Assembly: GCF_902497555.1 (NCBI RefSeq)
Contig: NZ_CABVGP010000003.1
Location: 1,736,001-1,800,000, forward strand
Origin: Amycolatopsis camponoti
Lineage (GTDB): Bacteria; Actinomycetota; Actinomycetes; Mycobacteriales; Pseudonocardiaceae
Length of the DNA: 64,000 nucleotides
Direction: 5' to 3'
Below the pieces are notes generated by a model. That model saw only the letters and a list, made by a program, of their open reading frames with translations. It was not told where the DNA came from and ran no database searches. A program made the position numbers and the translations under genes. Shown here piece after piece: positions 52,823 to 62,068 of this stretch. Each line of letters opens with the position of its first letter. Position 1 is the first letter of the stretch.

Positions 52823-53947
52823 TTACTCCGCGGCTTCTTCCGCGCCTTCGCCCGTCTTGGTCTTCGTGTCCGCGGCCTTCGGCGCGCGGCCGTTGCGCGA
52901 GCTGCGACGCGGCTGGCGCGGCGCCGGGGGCGGCGGGGAGATCTGCTGCACCGCGGGGCCGCCGCCGAGCATCAGCTCCGCGAACGTCGCCATCGCCTCG
53001 TCGAGCTGGCCGCCGATGCGGCGGACGCTCTCGTCGTTGCTCTTGCGGACCAGCGTGTCGACCGAGTCGGTGTCCGGCTGCTTGGACAACGTGCCCTCGA
53101 CCTTCGACAGCCCGGCCTTGAGCGCGCCGTCGAGGTCGCCGATGCCGGAGAGGAAGCCGTCCTCCACCTTGTCGAGGCGGCCGGCCAGCTCGTCGAGGCG
53201 GGTGGTGACCGTCTCGAGGCGGTTGCCGAGCTTCTCCAGGCGGTCCGACGCGTCGATCATCTCGCCGGTCTCGGTCAGCGCGACCTTGAGCGCCTCGGTG
53301 TTCGCGCCGATCCGCTCGCCGGTGACGCGGTCCAGCTCGCCGATGCGCTCGTGCGTGGTGCGGCTCAGCTCGTCGACCTTGCCCCGCAGCTCGTGGTCGG
53401 CGTGGTCGACGCGGTCGCGCAGCGACGCCTCGGCCTGCTCGATCCGCTCCCGGACCGGGCCGTGCACCGACTGCGGGATCGAGTCGAGCTTCGCGTCCTG
53501 CTTGTCGAGGTGGCCACCGACCTCGTCGAGCCGGCGGTGGATGTTCTGGAGCTTGTCCTCGAGTCCGTCCATCCGGCCGCCGACGCCCTCGAGGCGCGCC
53601 GCCATGCCGTCGAGCCGGCCGTCGAGCTGCGCGAACGGCTTGGCCAGCTTGTCGACGATGCTCTCGACGGCGCGGGTCAGCGCGGCGATCGCGTTGTCCT
53701 GCGACTCGAGCCGGGACATCGTCTCGTCGAGGCGCTCGGCCAGGACGCTGACCTCGGTGCGGTCGGGCATCTCGGACAGCCGCTTGCGGACCGCGCCCAG
53801 CGAGTCCACCGGCGCGAGGCGGGCGTAGATGTCGTCGAGCGCGTCGAAGATCTGCTGCTGCTCGCTCTCACGCACTTCGGCCGCGCGCACCAGCATGTTG
53901 CGCATCCGGTCGAAGGACGGGGCGGCAATGTGGTTGTCAGTGGTCAC
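52823..53947 (-). CDS. Coiled-coil protein of unknown function
   Basis: This 374-residue, almost entirely helical protein spans about residues 20-300 with heptad-like repeats such as LDGRLDGMAARLEGVGGRMD and LEDKLQNIHRRLDEVGGHLD. These resemble apolipoprotein-like or MCP-type coiled coils. A Pro-rich and basic tail follows (SPPPPAPRQPRRSSRNGRAP), with an acidic end. No signal peptide or membrane segment is present. It may be a cytoskeletal or nucleoid-associated rod. It is divergent from add. Confidence 0.7.
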   Translation of the reverse strand: MTTDNHIAAPSFDRMRNMLVRAAEVRESEQQQIFDALDDIYARLAPVDSLGAVRKRLSEMPDRTEVSVLAERLDETMSRLESQDNAIAALTRAVESIVDKLAKPFAQLDGRLDGMAARLEGVGGRMDGLEDKLQNIHRRLDEVGGHLDKQDAKLDSIPQSVHGPVRERIEQAEASLRDRVDHADHELRGKVDELSRTTHERIGELDRVTGERIGANTEALKVALTETGEMIDASDRLEKLGNRLETVTTRLDELAGRLDKVEDGFLSGIGDLDGALKAGLSKVEGTLSKQPDTDSVDTLVRKSNDESVRRIGGQLDEAMATFAELMLGGGPAVQQISPPPPAPRQPRRSSRNGRAPKAADTKTKTGEGAEEAAE

Positions 53948-54084
53948 TGCTGTGTGTCCTTCGTCGGCGGGGAAATGGAGGGACGTGCCACGAAGCTTAA
54001 CGATTGCGAAATTGCTGTGCGTATGGCCCCCGTGAAGCGCGTATTACGGAGGCTGCCCCCGGATGGCCGATTCGTCGCATGATC

Positions 54085-54103
54085 GTCAACGCTGAGCGTT
54101 GAC
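54085..54103. promoter_or_regulatory. Perfect inverted repeat upstream of add
   Basis: GTCAACGCT-G-AGCGTTGAC has 9-bp perfect arms, 57 bp before the adenosine deaminase start and in the divergent region with the coiled-coil gene. It is a candidate operator for a purine-responsive or other dimeric regulator. Confidence 0.55.
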
Positions 54104-54159
54104 CCGAGCCTGAGAGTTACGGCCATGTAGGGGAATGACAACGAGGTTACCGTTGGGGG

Positions 54160-55254
54160 ATGCCTGACGAAAGCCCTGTTCTGACCAGCGAGACACTCCG
54201 CCGCGCGCCGAAGGTCCTCCTGCACGACCACCTCGACGGCGGCCTCCGCCCGGCCACCGTCGCCGAGCTCGCCGACGCCACCGGTTATGCCGGTCTGCCC
54301 ACCACCGATCCGGCCGAGCTGGGCAGCTGGTTCCGCCGAGCGGCCGATTCCGGCTCACTCGTTTCCTACCTCGAGACGTTCGCGCACACCTGCGGAGTGA
54401 TGCAAACGGAGGAATCGCTGGTCAGGGTCGCCGCGGAGGCGGTGGAGGACCTGGCCGCCGACGGCGTCGTCTACGCCGAGGTGCGCTACGCACCGGAGTT
54501 GTTCGTCGAACGCGGTCTGTCACTCGATGCGGTGGTCGAGGCGGTCCAGGAGGGGTTCACGGAGGGCACACGGCGCGTGGCCGCGAACGGCGGCAGCATC
54601 CGCGTCGGGACGTTGCTCTGCGCGATGCGCCAGCACGCCCGGGCCCTCGAGATCGCGAACCTGGCCGTCCGCTACCGCGACGCCGGCGTCGTCGGCTTCG
54701 ACATCGCCGGCCCCGAAGACGGATTCCCGCCGACCCGCAATCTCGACGCTTTCGAATATTTGCGCCAGAACAATGCGCATTTCACCATTCACGCCGGCGA
54801 GGCGTTCGGACTTCCGTCCATTTGGGAGGCGATTCAGCACTGCGGGGCCGAGCGGCTCGGGCACGGCGTGCGGATCGTCGAGGACGTCAAGACCGACGCG
54901 GACGGGACGGTCCACCTTGGACGGTTGGCCGCGTATGTCCGCGACCGAAGGATCCCCCTGGAGATCTGCCCGACGTCGAACGTCCAAACAGGCACCGTGC
55001 GCTCGATCGCCGAGCACCCGCTGGCCCTGCTCAAGCGGCTGCGCTTCCGGGTGACCGTGAACACCGACAACCGGCTGATGAGCGGATGCACGATGACCAG
55101 CGAATTCGCCGCGCTGCACGAGACCTTCGGGTATGACCTCGACGACTTCCGGTGGTTCACGATCAACGCGATGAAATCCGCGTTCATCGATTTCGACGCC
55201 CGGCTCGCGCTGATCGACGACGTCATCAAGCCCGGGTACGCCGCGCTGAGCTGA
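54160..55254 (+). CDS. add: Adenosine deaminase
   Basis: This 364-residue zinc enzyme deaminates adenosine to inosine. Metal and catalytic residues lie in [34 protein letters not shown] and [12 protein letters not shown]. Context next to the nucleoside importer, cdd and deoA supports a salvage role. TACCGT at 54148-54153 lies 6 nt before the ATG and may be the -10 of a leaderless transcript. Confidence 0.94.
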   Translation: MPDESPVLTSETLRRAPKVLLHDHLDGGLRPATVAELADATGYAGLPTTDPAELGSWFRRAADSGSLVSYLETFAHTCGVMQTEESLVRVAAEAVEDLAADGVVYAEVRYAPELFVERGLSLDAVVEAVQEGFTEGTRRVAANGGSIRVGTLLCAMRQHARALEIANLAVRYRDAGVVGFDIAGPEDGFPPTRNLDAFEYLRQNNAHFTIHAGEAFGLPSIWEAIQHCGAERLGHGVRIVEDVKTDADGTVHLGRLAAYVRDRRIPLEICPTSNVQTGTVRSIAEHPLALLKRLRFRVTVNTDNRLMSGCTMTSEFAALHETFGYDLDDFRWFTINAMKSAFIDFDARLALIDDVIKPGYAALS

Positions 55255-55267
55255 CCTCCTCGCCTCC

Positions 55268-55303
55268 GGACCGTGACCGCCCGCAAGGCGGTTGCGGTCC
55301 TTA
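55268..55303 (+). terminator. Imperfect hairpin terminator of add
   Basis: GGACCG-TG-ACCGCC pairs with GGCGGT-TG-CGGTCC across a CGCAA loop, with a 2-nt internal mismatch, 14 bp after the add stop; a short CTTA follows. Confidence 0.6.
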
Positions 55304-55356
55304 GGCACGGCAACTATCGTTCACCATGTAGGAAGTAGTTCTCAGAATTTGAGACG

Positions 55357-56577
55357 GTGAGCGAGATGGCGCAGGTCGCGGACGGTTCGGTCGAGCAGCT
55401 GCAGACGAGTTCGCGACGGTGGCTCGTTCTCGCGCTCGGCCTCGCCGCGCAGACCGCGAGCTGTTCGTTCCTCTACGGCATCCCGTTCCTGGTCCCGGTC
55501 ATGCGGGACGCCGAGGGGCTGACGCTGGCCCAGGCCGGCACGGTCGTCGCGGCCCCGAGCATCGGTCTGCTGTTCACCCTGATCGTGTGGGGCGCGGCTG
55601 CGGACCGTTACGGAGAGCGTCTGATCATGGCGCTCGGGCTGGGTGCCTCGGGGTTACTCCTGGTGTACGCCGGGGTGGGAACTCACCCGGTCGGGCTTCT
55701 CTTTGGTGTGTTCCTGGCCGCCGGAGCGTGTACGGCTTCGGTGAACGCGGCGAGCGGTCGCGTGGTGATGGGCTGGTTCGCGAAGTCCGAGCGCGGAGTC
55801 GCGATGGGCATCCGCCAGACGGCCCAGCCGCTCGGTGTCGGCGTCGCGGCGCTCGGGTTGCCGCCGCTGGCGGAGCACTTCGGGTTCCGGGCGGCCGTCC
55901 TGCTGCCGGCCGGGCTGGCGATCGTGGTCGCGCTGCTGGTGGCGTGGCTGGTGACGGACCCGCCCCGGCCCCCGCGGCCGGCATCGGGCGAGAAGCCGCC
56001 CTCGCCGTACCGGCACGCGACGCTGTGGCGGGTCCACGGCGCGAGCGCGCTGCTGGTGGTGCCGCAGTTCGCGGTGTCGGCGTTCGCGCCGGCGTACCTG
56101 GTGGCGGTGCAGCACTGGAGCCCCCTGTCCGCGGGCTGGTTCCTCGCGGCGGTCCAGGTGCTGGGCGCTTTGGGCAGGCTCGGGTCGGGCTGGTGGTCGG
56201 ACCGGGTGGGGAGCCGGCTGCGCCCGATGCGTCAGCTGGCGGTGCTGAGCTGCTTGGTGATGCTGCTGGTGGCTTTGGGGGACGTTTCGTGGCCCTGGCT
56301 GGTACTGCTGGCCGTGGCGCTGGCGGGGATCATCACGGTGGCCGACAACGGCCTCGGCTTCACGGCCTCTGCGGAGCTGGCGGGCCTGGCCTGGTCGGGC
56401 CGCGCGATGGGGACGCAGAACACGGGCCAGAACATCGCGGCCTCGCTGACCCCGCCCCTGCTGGGCCTGGTGATCGGCGACAGCAGGTACGCACTGGCGT
56501 TCTGCGTGGCGGCAGTGTTCCCGGCGCTGGCGGTACTGGTGGTCCCGACCCGCGCGGAGCACACCTCCCCGGACTGA
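55357..56577 (+). CDS. MFS transporter
   Basis: This 406-residue protein has 12 helices. The N-terminal half is WLVLALGLAAQTASCSFLYGIPFLVPVM and the loop motif GAAADRYGERLIM lies between helices 2 and 3. The segment GVAMGIRQTAQPLGVGVAALG resembles NarK/CynX-type or YcaD-like members. The substrate is unknown. GTG 55357 or ATG 55366 could be the start; neither has a strong RBS. It is followed by repeat array C. Confidence 0.86.
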   Translation: MSEMAQVADGSVEQLQTSSRRWLVLALGLAAQTASCSFLYGIPFLVPVMRDAEGLTLAQAGTVVAAPSIGLLFTLIVWGAAADRYGERLIMALGLGASGLLLVYAGVGTHPVGLLFGVFLAAGACTASVNAASGRVVMGWFAKSERGVAMGIRQTAQPLGVGVAALGLPPLAEHFGFRAAVLLPAGLAIVVALLVAWLVTDPPRPPRPASGEKPPSPYRHATLWRVHGASALLVVPQFAVSAFAPAYLVAVQHWSPLSAGWFLAAVQVLGALGRLGSGWWSDRVGSRLRPMRQLAVLSCLVMLLVALGDVSWPWLVLLAVALAGIITVADNGLGFTASAELAGLAWSGRAMGTQNTGQNIAASLTPPLLGLVIGDSRYALAFCVAAVFPALAVLVVPTRAEHTSPD

Positions 56578-56805
56578 CACCGTGTCGGCTTCCGGATCAC
56601 GCGTGATGCCCCTCCAATCACACGTGATGCCCGCCCAATCACGTGAGATGCCCGGCCAAGCACGCGAGCCGACCCTCCGGGTACGCGAGCCGACCGGTCC
56701 AAGTGGTGCGGGGATGGCGATCACCCGTGATCAGCGGGGCATCACGCGTGATTGCGGAGGCATCTCACGTGATTGGAGGGGCATCACGCGTGCTTGGAGG
56801 GACGA
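56578..56805. repeat. Array C of the 21-bp repeat, inverted halves
   Basis: Forward units start at 56597, 56618, 56639, 56660 and 56681 (for example TCACGCGTGATGCCCCTCC). From about 56718 the units run in the opposite orientation (GGCATCACGCGTGATTGCGG and relatives). The array fills the gap between two convergent genes, each half reading outward from the stop of its neighbouring gene. Confidence 0.88.
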
Positions 56806-56810
56806 CACGA

Positions 56811-56849
56811 CGAAGGCCGCCTCCCCGGAACCTCGGGAGGCGGCCTTCG
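56811..56849. terminator. Hairpin terminator between convergent genes
   Basis: A perfect 15-bp stem (CGAAGGCCGCCTCCC and complement) with a 9-nt loop lies 13 bp beyond the stop of the minus-strand gene. Confidence 0.8.
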
Positions 56850-56861
56850 TGAGCGAAAAGA

Positions 56862-58118
56862 TCAAGCCACCGTCAGGCGGTTCTCGAAACCCTCGACGAG
56901 CTTCCGCCAAGCGCTCTGCTCGGCGTCGAACGGGGCCGACGGCTCCAGGCGCGTCGGGTCCGGGCGCAGGACGAACGACACCAGCCAGCCCAGGCTTTCG
57001 TTGCCCGCCAGTGCCGTCTCGGCCGAGTCGTCGCCCGCCCAGTCCGCCGCGTCCGTGATCAGCTCGACCGCCAGCTCCAGCTGCGTCGGGTCGATCGCCT
57101 CCGGGCCCTCCGCGATGTCCGCGTCCAGGCCCGTCAGGACGTACGTGTTCTCGGTGTCGACCTCGACCTCGAGCTCGCCCGCCGTCGCCTTCGCCAGGAC
57201 CTCGTCCCACGTGGACACTTCGGCGAGGTCGGTGTCGGCCAGGTCCTTGCCGTCGGCCAGCGCTCGGGCCAGGGCCTTCTCGGACGTGAACACGTCGATC
57301 TCGCCTTCGCTGCCGAGGAACACCGGTGCGTCGTCGAGGTAGCAGCGCAGCGTGTAGTACTCCGCGCCGGACGTGATGATCTTGATCGGGTCGATGCCGA
57401 CCTCGGCCCAGAAGCCGACCGGGCCCTCTTCCTCGTCTTCGTCGTCCTCATCGTCCGAGGAGATCGCCTCGAGGTCCTCTTCGCCCTCGGCGCCGGCCTC
57501 GGCCTCCGCGGACTCCTCGTGGAACGCCGCCAGCTCCTCGGCCGTCTGCTCCAGGACCTTCTCGTCGACGTCCGGCGCGGTCACCAGGCCGTCGATCGCG
57601 TCGAGCACGGTGTCCCACTTCTGCGACACCGTCTCGGACAGGTCGTTCCAGACCTGGACGCCGACGCTCCCGGTGAACGGGAGGGTGCCCTGGTCGAGCA
57701 GCGAGAAGCCCTCGGTCGAGTCGAGGATCTCGTGCACCTCTTCGAGGTCGCAGACGTCGGCGAGCGAGCGCACGATGCCGACGATCTCGGCCAGCTCCGC
57801 GATGTGCCAGACGTCCGGCTCCTCGGCGACGAGCTCCGGCACGCCGACGAGGTCGTAGGTGTGGTCCTCGTCCGGGATCAGCTCCGGCACGTTCAGCGAC
57901 GGCACGGCGTCCCACGCCGGGTGGTCGAGCAGGTCGTGACGCTCGGACGTGCGGACGAAGGCGGCCAGGTGCGCGGCGTCCGGGAAGGCGTACAGGTCGT
58001 CCTCGTCGCCGAGGAACGCTTCCCACTCCTCGCCGTCCTCCCGCCAGCGCGGGGCCCACAGGGTGACGACGTCGCCCTGCGGCAGCCCGAGTTCGATCGG
58101 GATGATGTCCTGTGCCAT
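56862..58118 (-). CDS. Conserved actinobacterial protein annotated 'primosomal protein'
   Basis: This 418-residue cytoplasmic acidic protein begins MAQDIIPIELGLPQGDVVTL, followed by WAPRWREDGEEWEAFLGDED and AFVRTSERHDLLDHPAW. The pattern is conserved in actinobacteria under the name primosomal protein, though no primosome role is visible. A central stretch of about 40 residues (EEDLEAISSDDEDDEDEEE) is highly acidic and likely disordered. It is divergent from the helicase gene. Confidence 0.75.
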   Translation of the reverse strand: MAQDIIPIELGLPQGDVVTLWAPRWREDGEEWEAFLGDEDDLYAFPDAAHLAAFVRTSERHDLLDHPAWDAVPSLNVPELIPDEDHTYDLVGVPELVAEEPDVWHIAELAEIVGIVRSLADVCDLEEVHEILDSTEGFSLLDQGTLPFTGSVGVQVWNDLSETVSQKWDTVLDAIDGLVTAPDVDEKVLEQTAEELAAFHEESAEAEAGAEGEEDLEAISSDDEDDEDEEEGPVGFWAEVGIDPIKIITSGAEYYTLRCYLDDAPVFLGSEGEIDVFTSEKALARALADGKDLADTDLAEVSTWDEVLAKATAGELEVEVDTENTYVLTGLDADIAEGPEAIDPTQLELAVELITDAADWAGDDSAETALAGNESLGWLVSFVLRPDPTRLEPSAPFDAEQSAWRKLVEGFENRLTVA

Positions 58119-58269
58119 TCCTAAGCCCTCCGGAGTACCGCCCGTGTGCGCGCGAGACCGAAAGTATCCCCCGGTCGGTGCGCGGTACCGCGAAGCCTAC
58201 GGGTTTACCACGCGCGATGCGATCGCCCCTGCCGACTTTGCGACGAGCGGATGGCACGATGGACGCCTG

Positions 58270-60774
58270 ATGACTCTCACAGACCTCCTGCCTGCGGATC
58301 CCGACCCCGACGCCCTCTTCGAAGCGTTCACGACCTGGACGGCCGAACGGGGCATCGAGCTGTACCCGGCGCAGGAGGAGGCGGTGATGGAGGTCGTCTC
58401 CGGATCGAACGTCATCCTCTCGACGCCGACCGGCTCCGGGAAGAGCCTCGTCGCCGTCGGCGCGCACTTCACCGCGCTCGCCCAGGGCCGCCGCAGCTAC
58501 TACACCGCGCCCATCAAAGCCCTCGTGTCGGAGAAGTTCTTCCAGCTCATCGAGATCTTCGGCGCGGACAACGTCGGGATGATGACGGGCGACTCCAGCG
58601 TCAACCCGGACGCGCCGATCATCTGCTGCACGGCCGAAATCCTGGCGAACATCGCGTTGCGGTTCGGGGCCGACGCGCCCGTCGGGCAGGTCGTCGCCGA
58701 CGAGTTCCACTTCTACTCCGAGCCCGACCGCGGCTGGGCGTGGCAGGTGCCGATCCTGGAGCTGCCGAAGGCGCAGTTCGTCCTGATGTCGGCGACCCTG
58801 GGCGACGTGTCCTTCTTCGAAAAGGACCTCACCCGCCGCACCGGCAGGCCGACGGCCGTCGTCACGTCGGTGCAGCGCCCGGTGCCGCTGACCTTCCGGT
58901 ACGCGCTGACGCCGCTGCACGAGACCATGTCCGAGCTGCTCAACGGCGGCCAGGCGCCGGTCTACGTCGTGCACTTCTCGCAGGCCGCGGCCATCGAGCG
59001 GGCGCAGACGCTGATGAGCATCAACGTCACGACCAAGGCCGAAAAGGAAGCCATCGCCGAGCTGATCGGCGACTTCCGGTTCGCCGCCGGCTTCGGCAAG
59101 ACGCTCTCGCGGCTTGTCCGCCACGGCATCGGCGTCCACCACGCCGGCATGCTGCCGAAGTACCGGCGATTGGTCGAGACCTTGGCCCAGTCCGGGCTGC
59201 TCAAGGTGATCTGCGGGACGGACACCCTCGGCGTCGGCATCAACGTACCGATCAGGACAGTGGTCTTCTCCGCGCTGACCAAGTACGACGGCGTCCGGCA
59301 GCGTCACCTCAAGGCACGGGAGTTCCACCAGATCGCCGGCCGGGCCGGGCGCGCGGGCTACGACACCGACGGCTACGTCGTCGTGCAGGCGCCCGACCAC
59401 GTCGTCGAGAACGCGAAGGCCCTCGAGAAGGCGGGCGACGACCCGAAGAAGAAAAAGAAGATCGTCCGGAAGAAGGCGCCGGAGGGCTTCGTCAACTGGA
59501 CCGAGAGCACGTTCGACCGGCTCATCGCGGCCGAACCCGAGCCGCTGACGTCCAGCTTCAAGGTGACGCACTCGATGCTGCTCAACGTGATCTCGCGGCC
59601 GGGCAACGCGTTCGCCTCGATGCGCCACCTCCTGGAGGACAACCACGAGGACCGGGCGTCGCAGCGCAAGCTCATCCTGCGCGCCATCGCGATCTACCGC
59701 GCGCTGCTCGCCGCCGGCGTCGTCGAGCGGCTGCCCGAACCGGACGAGCAGGGCCGGATCATCCGGCTCACCGTCGACCTGCAGTTCGACTTCGCGCTCA
59801 ACCAGCCGCTTTCGCCGTTCGCACTGGCCGCGATCGACCTGTTCGACCTGGAGTCGCCGAGCTACCCGCTCGACGTCGTGTCCACTGTGGAAGCCACTGT
59901 GGACAATCCGCGGCCGGTGCTGTCGCAGCAGCAGTTCAAGGCGCGCGGCGAGGCCGTGAACGCCATGAAGGCCGAGGGCATCGAGTACGACGAGCGGATG
60001 GAGCTGCTCGAGAACGTCTCGTACCCGAAGCCGCTGGAGGAGCTGCTGCAGGGCGCGTTCCACAGCTACCGGCAGGGGCACCCGTGGGTCGACGACTACG
60101 AGCTTTCGCCGAAGTCCGTGGTGCGCGACATGTACGAGCGCGCGATGAACTTCGTCGAGTACATCGGCTTCTACCAGCTCGCCCGGTCGGAAGGCCTGGT
60201 GCTGCGCTACCTCGCGGACGTCTACGACGCGCTGCGCCACACCGTGCCGGACGAGGCGAAGACCGAGCCGCTGCAGGACCTCATCGAGTGGCTCGGCGAG
60301 CTCGTCCGGCAGGTCGACTCCAGCCTCCTCGACGAGTGGGAAGCGCTACGCCACCCGGGCGAAGAGGGCCAGGTGGAGGTGCGGCAGCCGGCCGTTCCGG
60401 CGGGGGTCACGCGCAACGAACGCGCGTTCCGGGTGCTGGTGCGCAACGAGCTGTTCCGCCGGGTCGAGCTGTTCGGACGGCGGGCGTGGAACGTCCTGGG
60501 CGAGCTGGACGCGGCGTCCGGCTGGGACGCCGAGGCGTGGCAGGACGCGATCGAGGGCTACTTCGAGGAGTACGAGACGCTCGGCACCGGCCCGGACGCG
60601 CGCGGCCCGGCGCTGATCATCATCGAGCAGGAGCCGGACGTCTGGAAGGTGCGCCAGATCTTCGATGACCCGGCGGGCGACCACGACTGGGGCATCAGCG
60701 CGGAGGTCGACCTGGCCGCGTCCGACGAAGCCGGGTCGGCGGTGGTCCACGTGACCGAAGTGGGCGCCCACTAG
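58270..60774 (+). CDS. Ski2-like DEAD/DEAH-box RNA helicase with DUF3516
   Basis: This 834-residue protein has two RecA domains. Walker A is STPTGSGKSLVAVG near residue 56. The DEAD-box position reads VVADEFHFYSEPDRG, SAT motif VLMSATLGD, and motif VI HQIAGRAGRAGYDTDG. The C-terminal half is the DUF3516 region. A Lys-rich insert (DDPKKKKKIVRKKAPEGF) follows motif VI and could touch RNA. This family is found in actinobacteria and may act in RNA turnover. ATG 58270 is the likely start. Confidence 0.9.
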   Translation: MTLTDLLPADPDPDALFEAFTTWTAERGIELYPAQEEAVMEVVSGSNVILSTPTGSGKSLVAVGAHFTALAQGRRSYYTAPIKALVSEKFFQLIEIFGADNVGMMTGDSSVNPDAPIICCTAEILANIALRFGADAPVGQVVADEFHFYSEPDRGWAWQVPILELPKAQFVLMSATLGDVSFFEKDLTRRTGRPTAVVTSVQRPVPLTFRYALTPLHETMSELLNGGQAPVYVVHFSQAAAIERAQTLMSINVTTKAEKEAIAELIGDFRFAAGFGKTLSRLVRHGIGVHHAGMLPKYRRLVETLAQSGLLKVICGTDTLGVGINVPIRTVVFSALTKYDGVRQRHLKAREFHQIAGRAGRAGYDTDGYVVVQAPDHVVENAKALEKAGDDPKKKKKIVRKKAPEGFVNWTESTFDRLIAAEPEPLTSSFKVTHSMLLNVISRPGNAFASMRHLLEDNHEDRASQRKLILRAIAIYRALLAAGVVERLPEPDEQGRIIRLTVDLQFDFALNQPLSPFALAAIDLFDLESPSYPLDVVSTVEATVDNPRPVLSQQQFKARGEAVNAMKAEGIEYDERMELLENVSYPKPLEELLQGAFHSYRQGHPWVDDYELSPKSVVRDMYERAMNFVEYIGFYQLARSEGLVLRYLADVYDALRHTVPDEAKTEPLQDLIEWLGELVRQVDSSLLDEWEALRHPGEEGQVEVRQPAVPAGVTRNERAFRVLVRNELFRRVELFGRRAWNVLGELDAASGWDAEAWQDAIEGYFEEYETLGTGPDARGPALIIIEQEPDVWKVRQIFDDPAGDHDWGISAEVDLAASDEAGSAVVHVTEVGAH

Positions 60775-60812
60775 CCGTTGCGATTCACTGACTGCTCAGT
60801 CATCGTGATCAC

Positions 60813-61943
60813 ATGGTGGCGACAGTGCGGGAGCACCGGATCGGCGACGTGCGCTGGACGGTCGTCAGCGGGCCCCGGGAAGCCGCTTTCCGGGAGCTGG
60901 GCGCCTACGCCGCCGCGGACATCCGGACCGTCCTCGACGGACTGCCGGACTGGCCGGTCACCGCGCGTTCGCGACGGTCGCCGGTGCTGTTCCGGGCCGT
61001 CGAATCGGCGTCGCAGGTCGAGCACCCGGACGCCTACGCCGAGCTGACGGCGCTGGCCGAGGGCGCCGGGGTGCCGTTCGACGACCTGCTGCTGGCCAAC
61101 CTGCGCGGCGACCTCGGCGCGGGCGACGGCACGGGGTGCACGGACCTCGCGTGGGCCGGCACGCCGTCGCTGCTCGGCCACAACGAGGACGGCGCCCCGG
61201 TGTTCGACGGGATCGGGCGCCTGCTGACGCTGCTGATCGACGGCGAGCCCGGCGTGTGCGTCTGGTGGTACCCGGGCTTCCTGCCGGCCAACACGGTCAC
61301 GCTCACCACGCACGGCCTGGTGTGGGGGATCGACAGCGTGAGCGTGGTGACGCCTCCGCCGTGCGCCGGACGGCACTTCGTCGCGCGCACCGCCCAGCGC
61401 GCCACTTCGGTGGCGGAAGCGGTGTCCGTGCTGCGTTCCCACGCGTCGGCGGGCGGGTTCGCGTACACGATGGGCCAGGTCGGCTCGCCCGCCGTGACGG
61501 TGGTCGAGAAGGCCGGGGAAGAGACCGCCGTGACCACTGTGGGCAGTGGGCTTTCCTGGCACACCAACCACTTCCGCCGGCTCTCGCCGCATTGGGACGT
61601 CGCGCCGGAGGAGAGCCTGGCGAGGGCCGAGGTGTGCGCGCACCTGGCCCCGCTCGCGCCGGACGCGAAGTGGCTGGTCTCGGCGCTGACCACCGACGTC
61701 CGCCGCGACGCCGCCGGCGGCGACCCGCTGATGACGTTGAGCACCGTGGTGACGGACCTGGCCGACGGCACGGTGACGGTGGTTCCCCGCGGCGGAGCGC
61801 CGCTGCGCGCCCGGGTGGCGGACCTGGCGTCCGGCGACGTGGACGCAGCCGGTGCGCTCAACGGCGCAATCGTCGCCGGACAGCGCTGTCCCGGCGTTAC
61901 CGTGGAGGCTCGCCGAACCGGGGAGGGACCATGCGGAACCTGA
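60813..61943 (+). CDS. C45-family Ntn hydrolase (acyl-CoA:6-APA acyltransferase-like)
   Basis: This 376-residue member of the peptidase C45 / acyl-coenzyme A:6-aminopenicillanic acid acyltransferase group has the probable autocatalytic Cys in DGTGCTDLAWAG near residue 110. The conserved LLGHNEDG follows, with TLTTHGLVWGIDSV and SWHTNHFRRLSPHWD further on. Such enzymes self-cleave before the Cys and hydrolyse or transfer amide bonds. The natural substrate is unknown; no beta-lactam genes are nearby. It overlaps the small secreted-peptide gene by 13 bp. Confidence 0.85.
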   Translation: MVATVREHRIGDVRWTVVSGPREAAFRELGAYAAADIRTVLDGLPDWPVTARSRRSPVLFRAVESASQVEHPDAYAELTALAEGAGVPFDDLLLANLRGDLGAGDGTGCTDLAWAGTPSLLGHNEDGAPVFDGIGRLLTLLIDGEPGVCVWWYPGFLPANTVTLTTHGLVWGIDSVSVVTPPPCAGRHFVARTAQRATSVAEAVSVLRSHASAGGFAYTMGQVGSPAVTVVEKAGEETAVTTVGSGLSWHTNHFRRLSPHWDVAPEESLARAEVCAHLAPLAPDAKWLVSALTTDVRRDAAGGDPLMTLSTVVTDLADGTVTVVPRGGAPLRARVADLASGDVDAAGALNGAIVAGQRCPGVTVEARRTGEGPCGT

Positions 61944-62065
61944 AGCGCGTGCTGGCCGGGATCTTCGCCGCGGGAGTGCTGGCCTTGGTGGTCGCGCCCG
62001 CCGCGACGGCGGCGACGGCGGTCGAGTACGCGACCGACGCCACCGCCATCGAGTACGGCCTCTGA
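61931..62065 (+). CDS. Tiny secreted peptide with internal repeat
   Basis: This 44-residue protein starts at ATG 61931 after GAGGGACC. A complete Sec signal peptide (LKRVLAGIFAAGVLALVV, cleavage after ATA near residue 27) leaves a mature peptide of about 17 residues. The peptide contains two copies of ATA(V/I)EY and ends GL. The start lies inside the end of the C45 gene, so the two are probably co-expressed. No homologue is recognised; a signalling or substrate peptide is possible. Confidence 0.55.
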   Translation: MRNLKRVLAGIFAAGVLALVVAPAATAATAVEYATDATAIEYGL

Positions 62066-62068
62066 CGT

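Noticed and set aside
57448..60240. 930-codon minus-strand open frame over the helicase
   Set aside because: It is a GC-driven shadow of the helicase gene, with no recognisable motif.
60813..61943. Beta-lactam biosynthesis gene cluster
   Set aside because: The C45 protein resembles penicillin acyltransferase only at family level; no ACV synthetase, IPNS or related genes are nearby.
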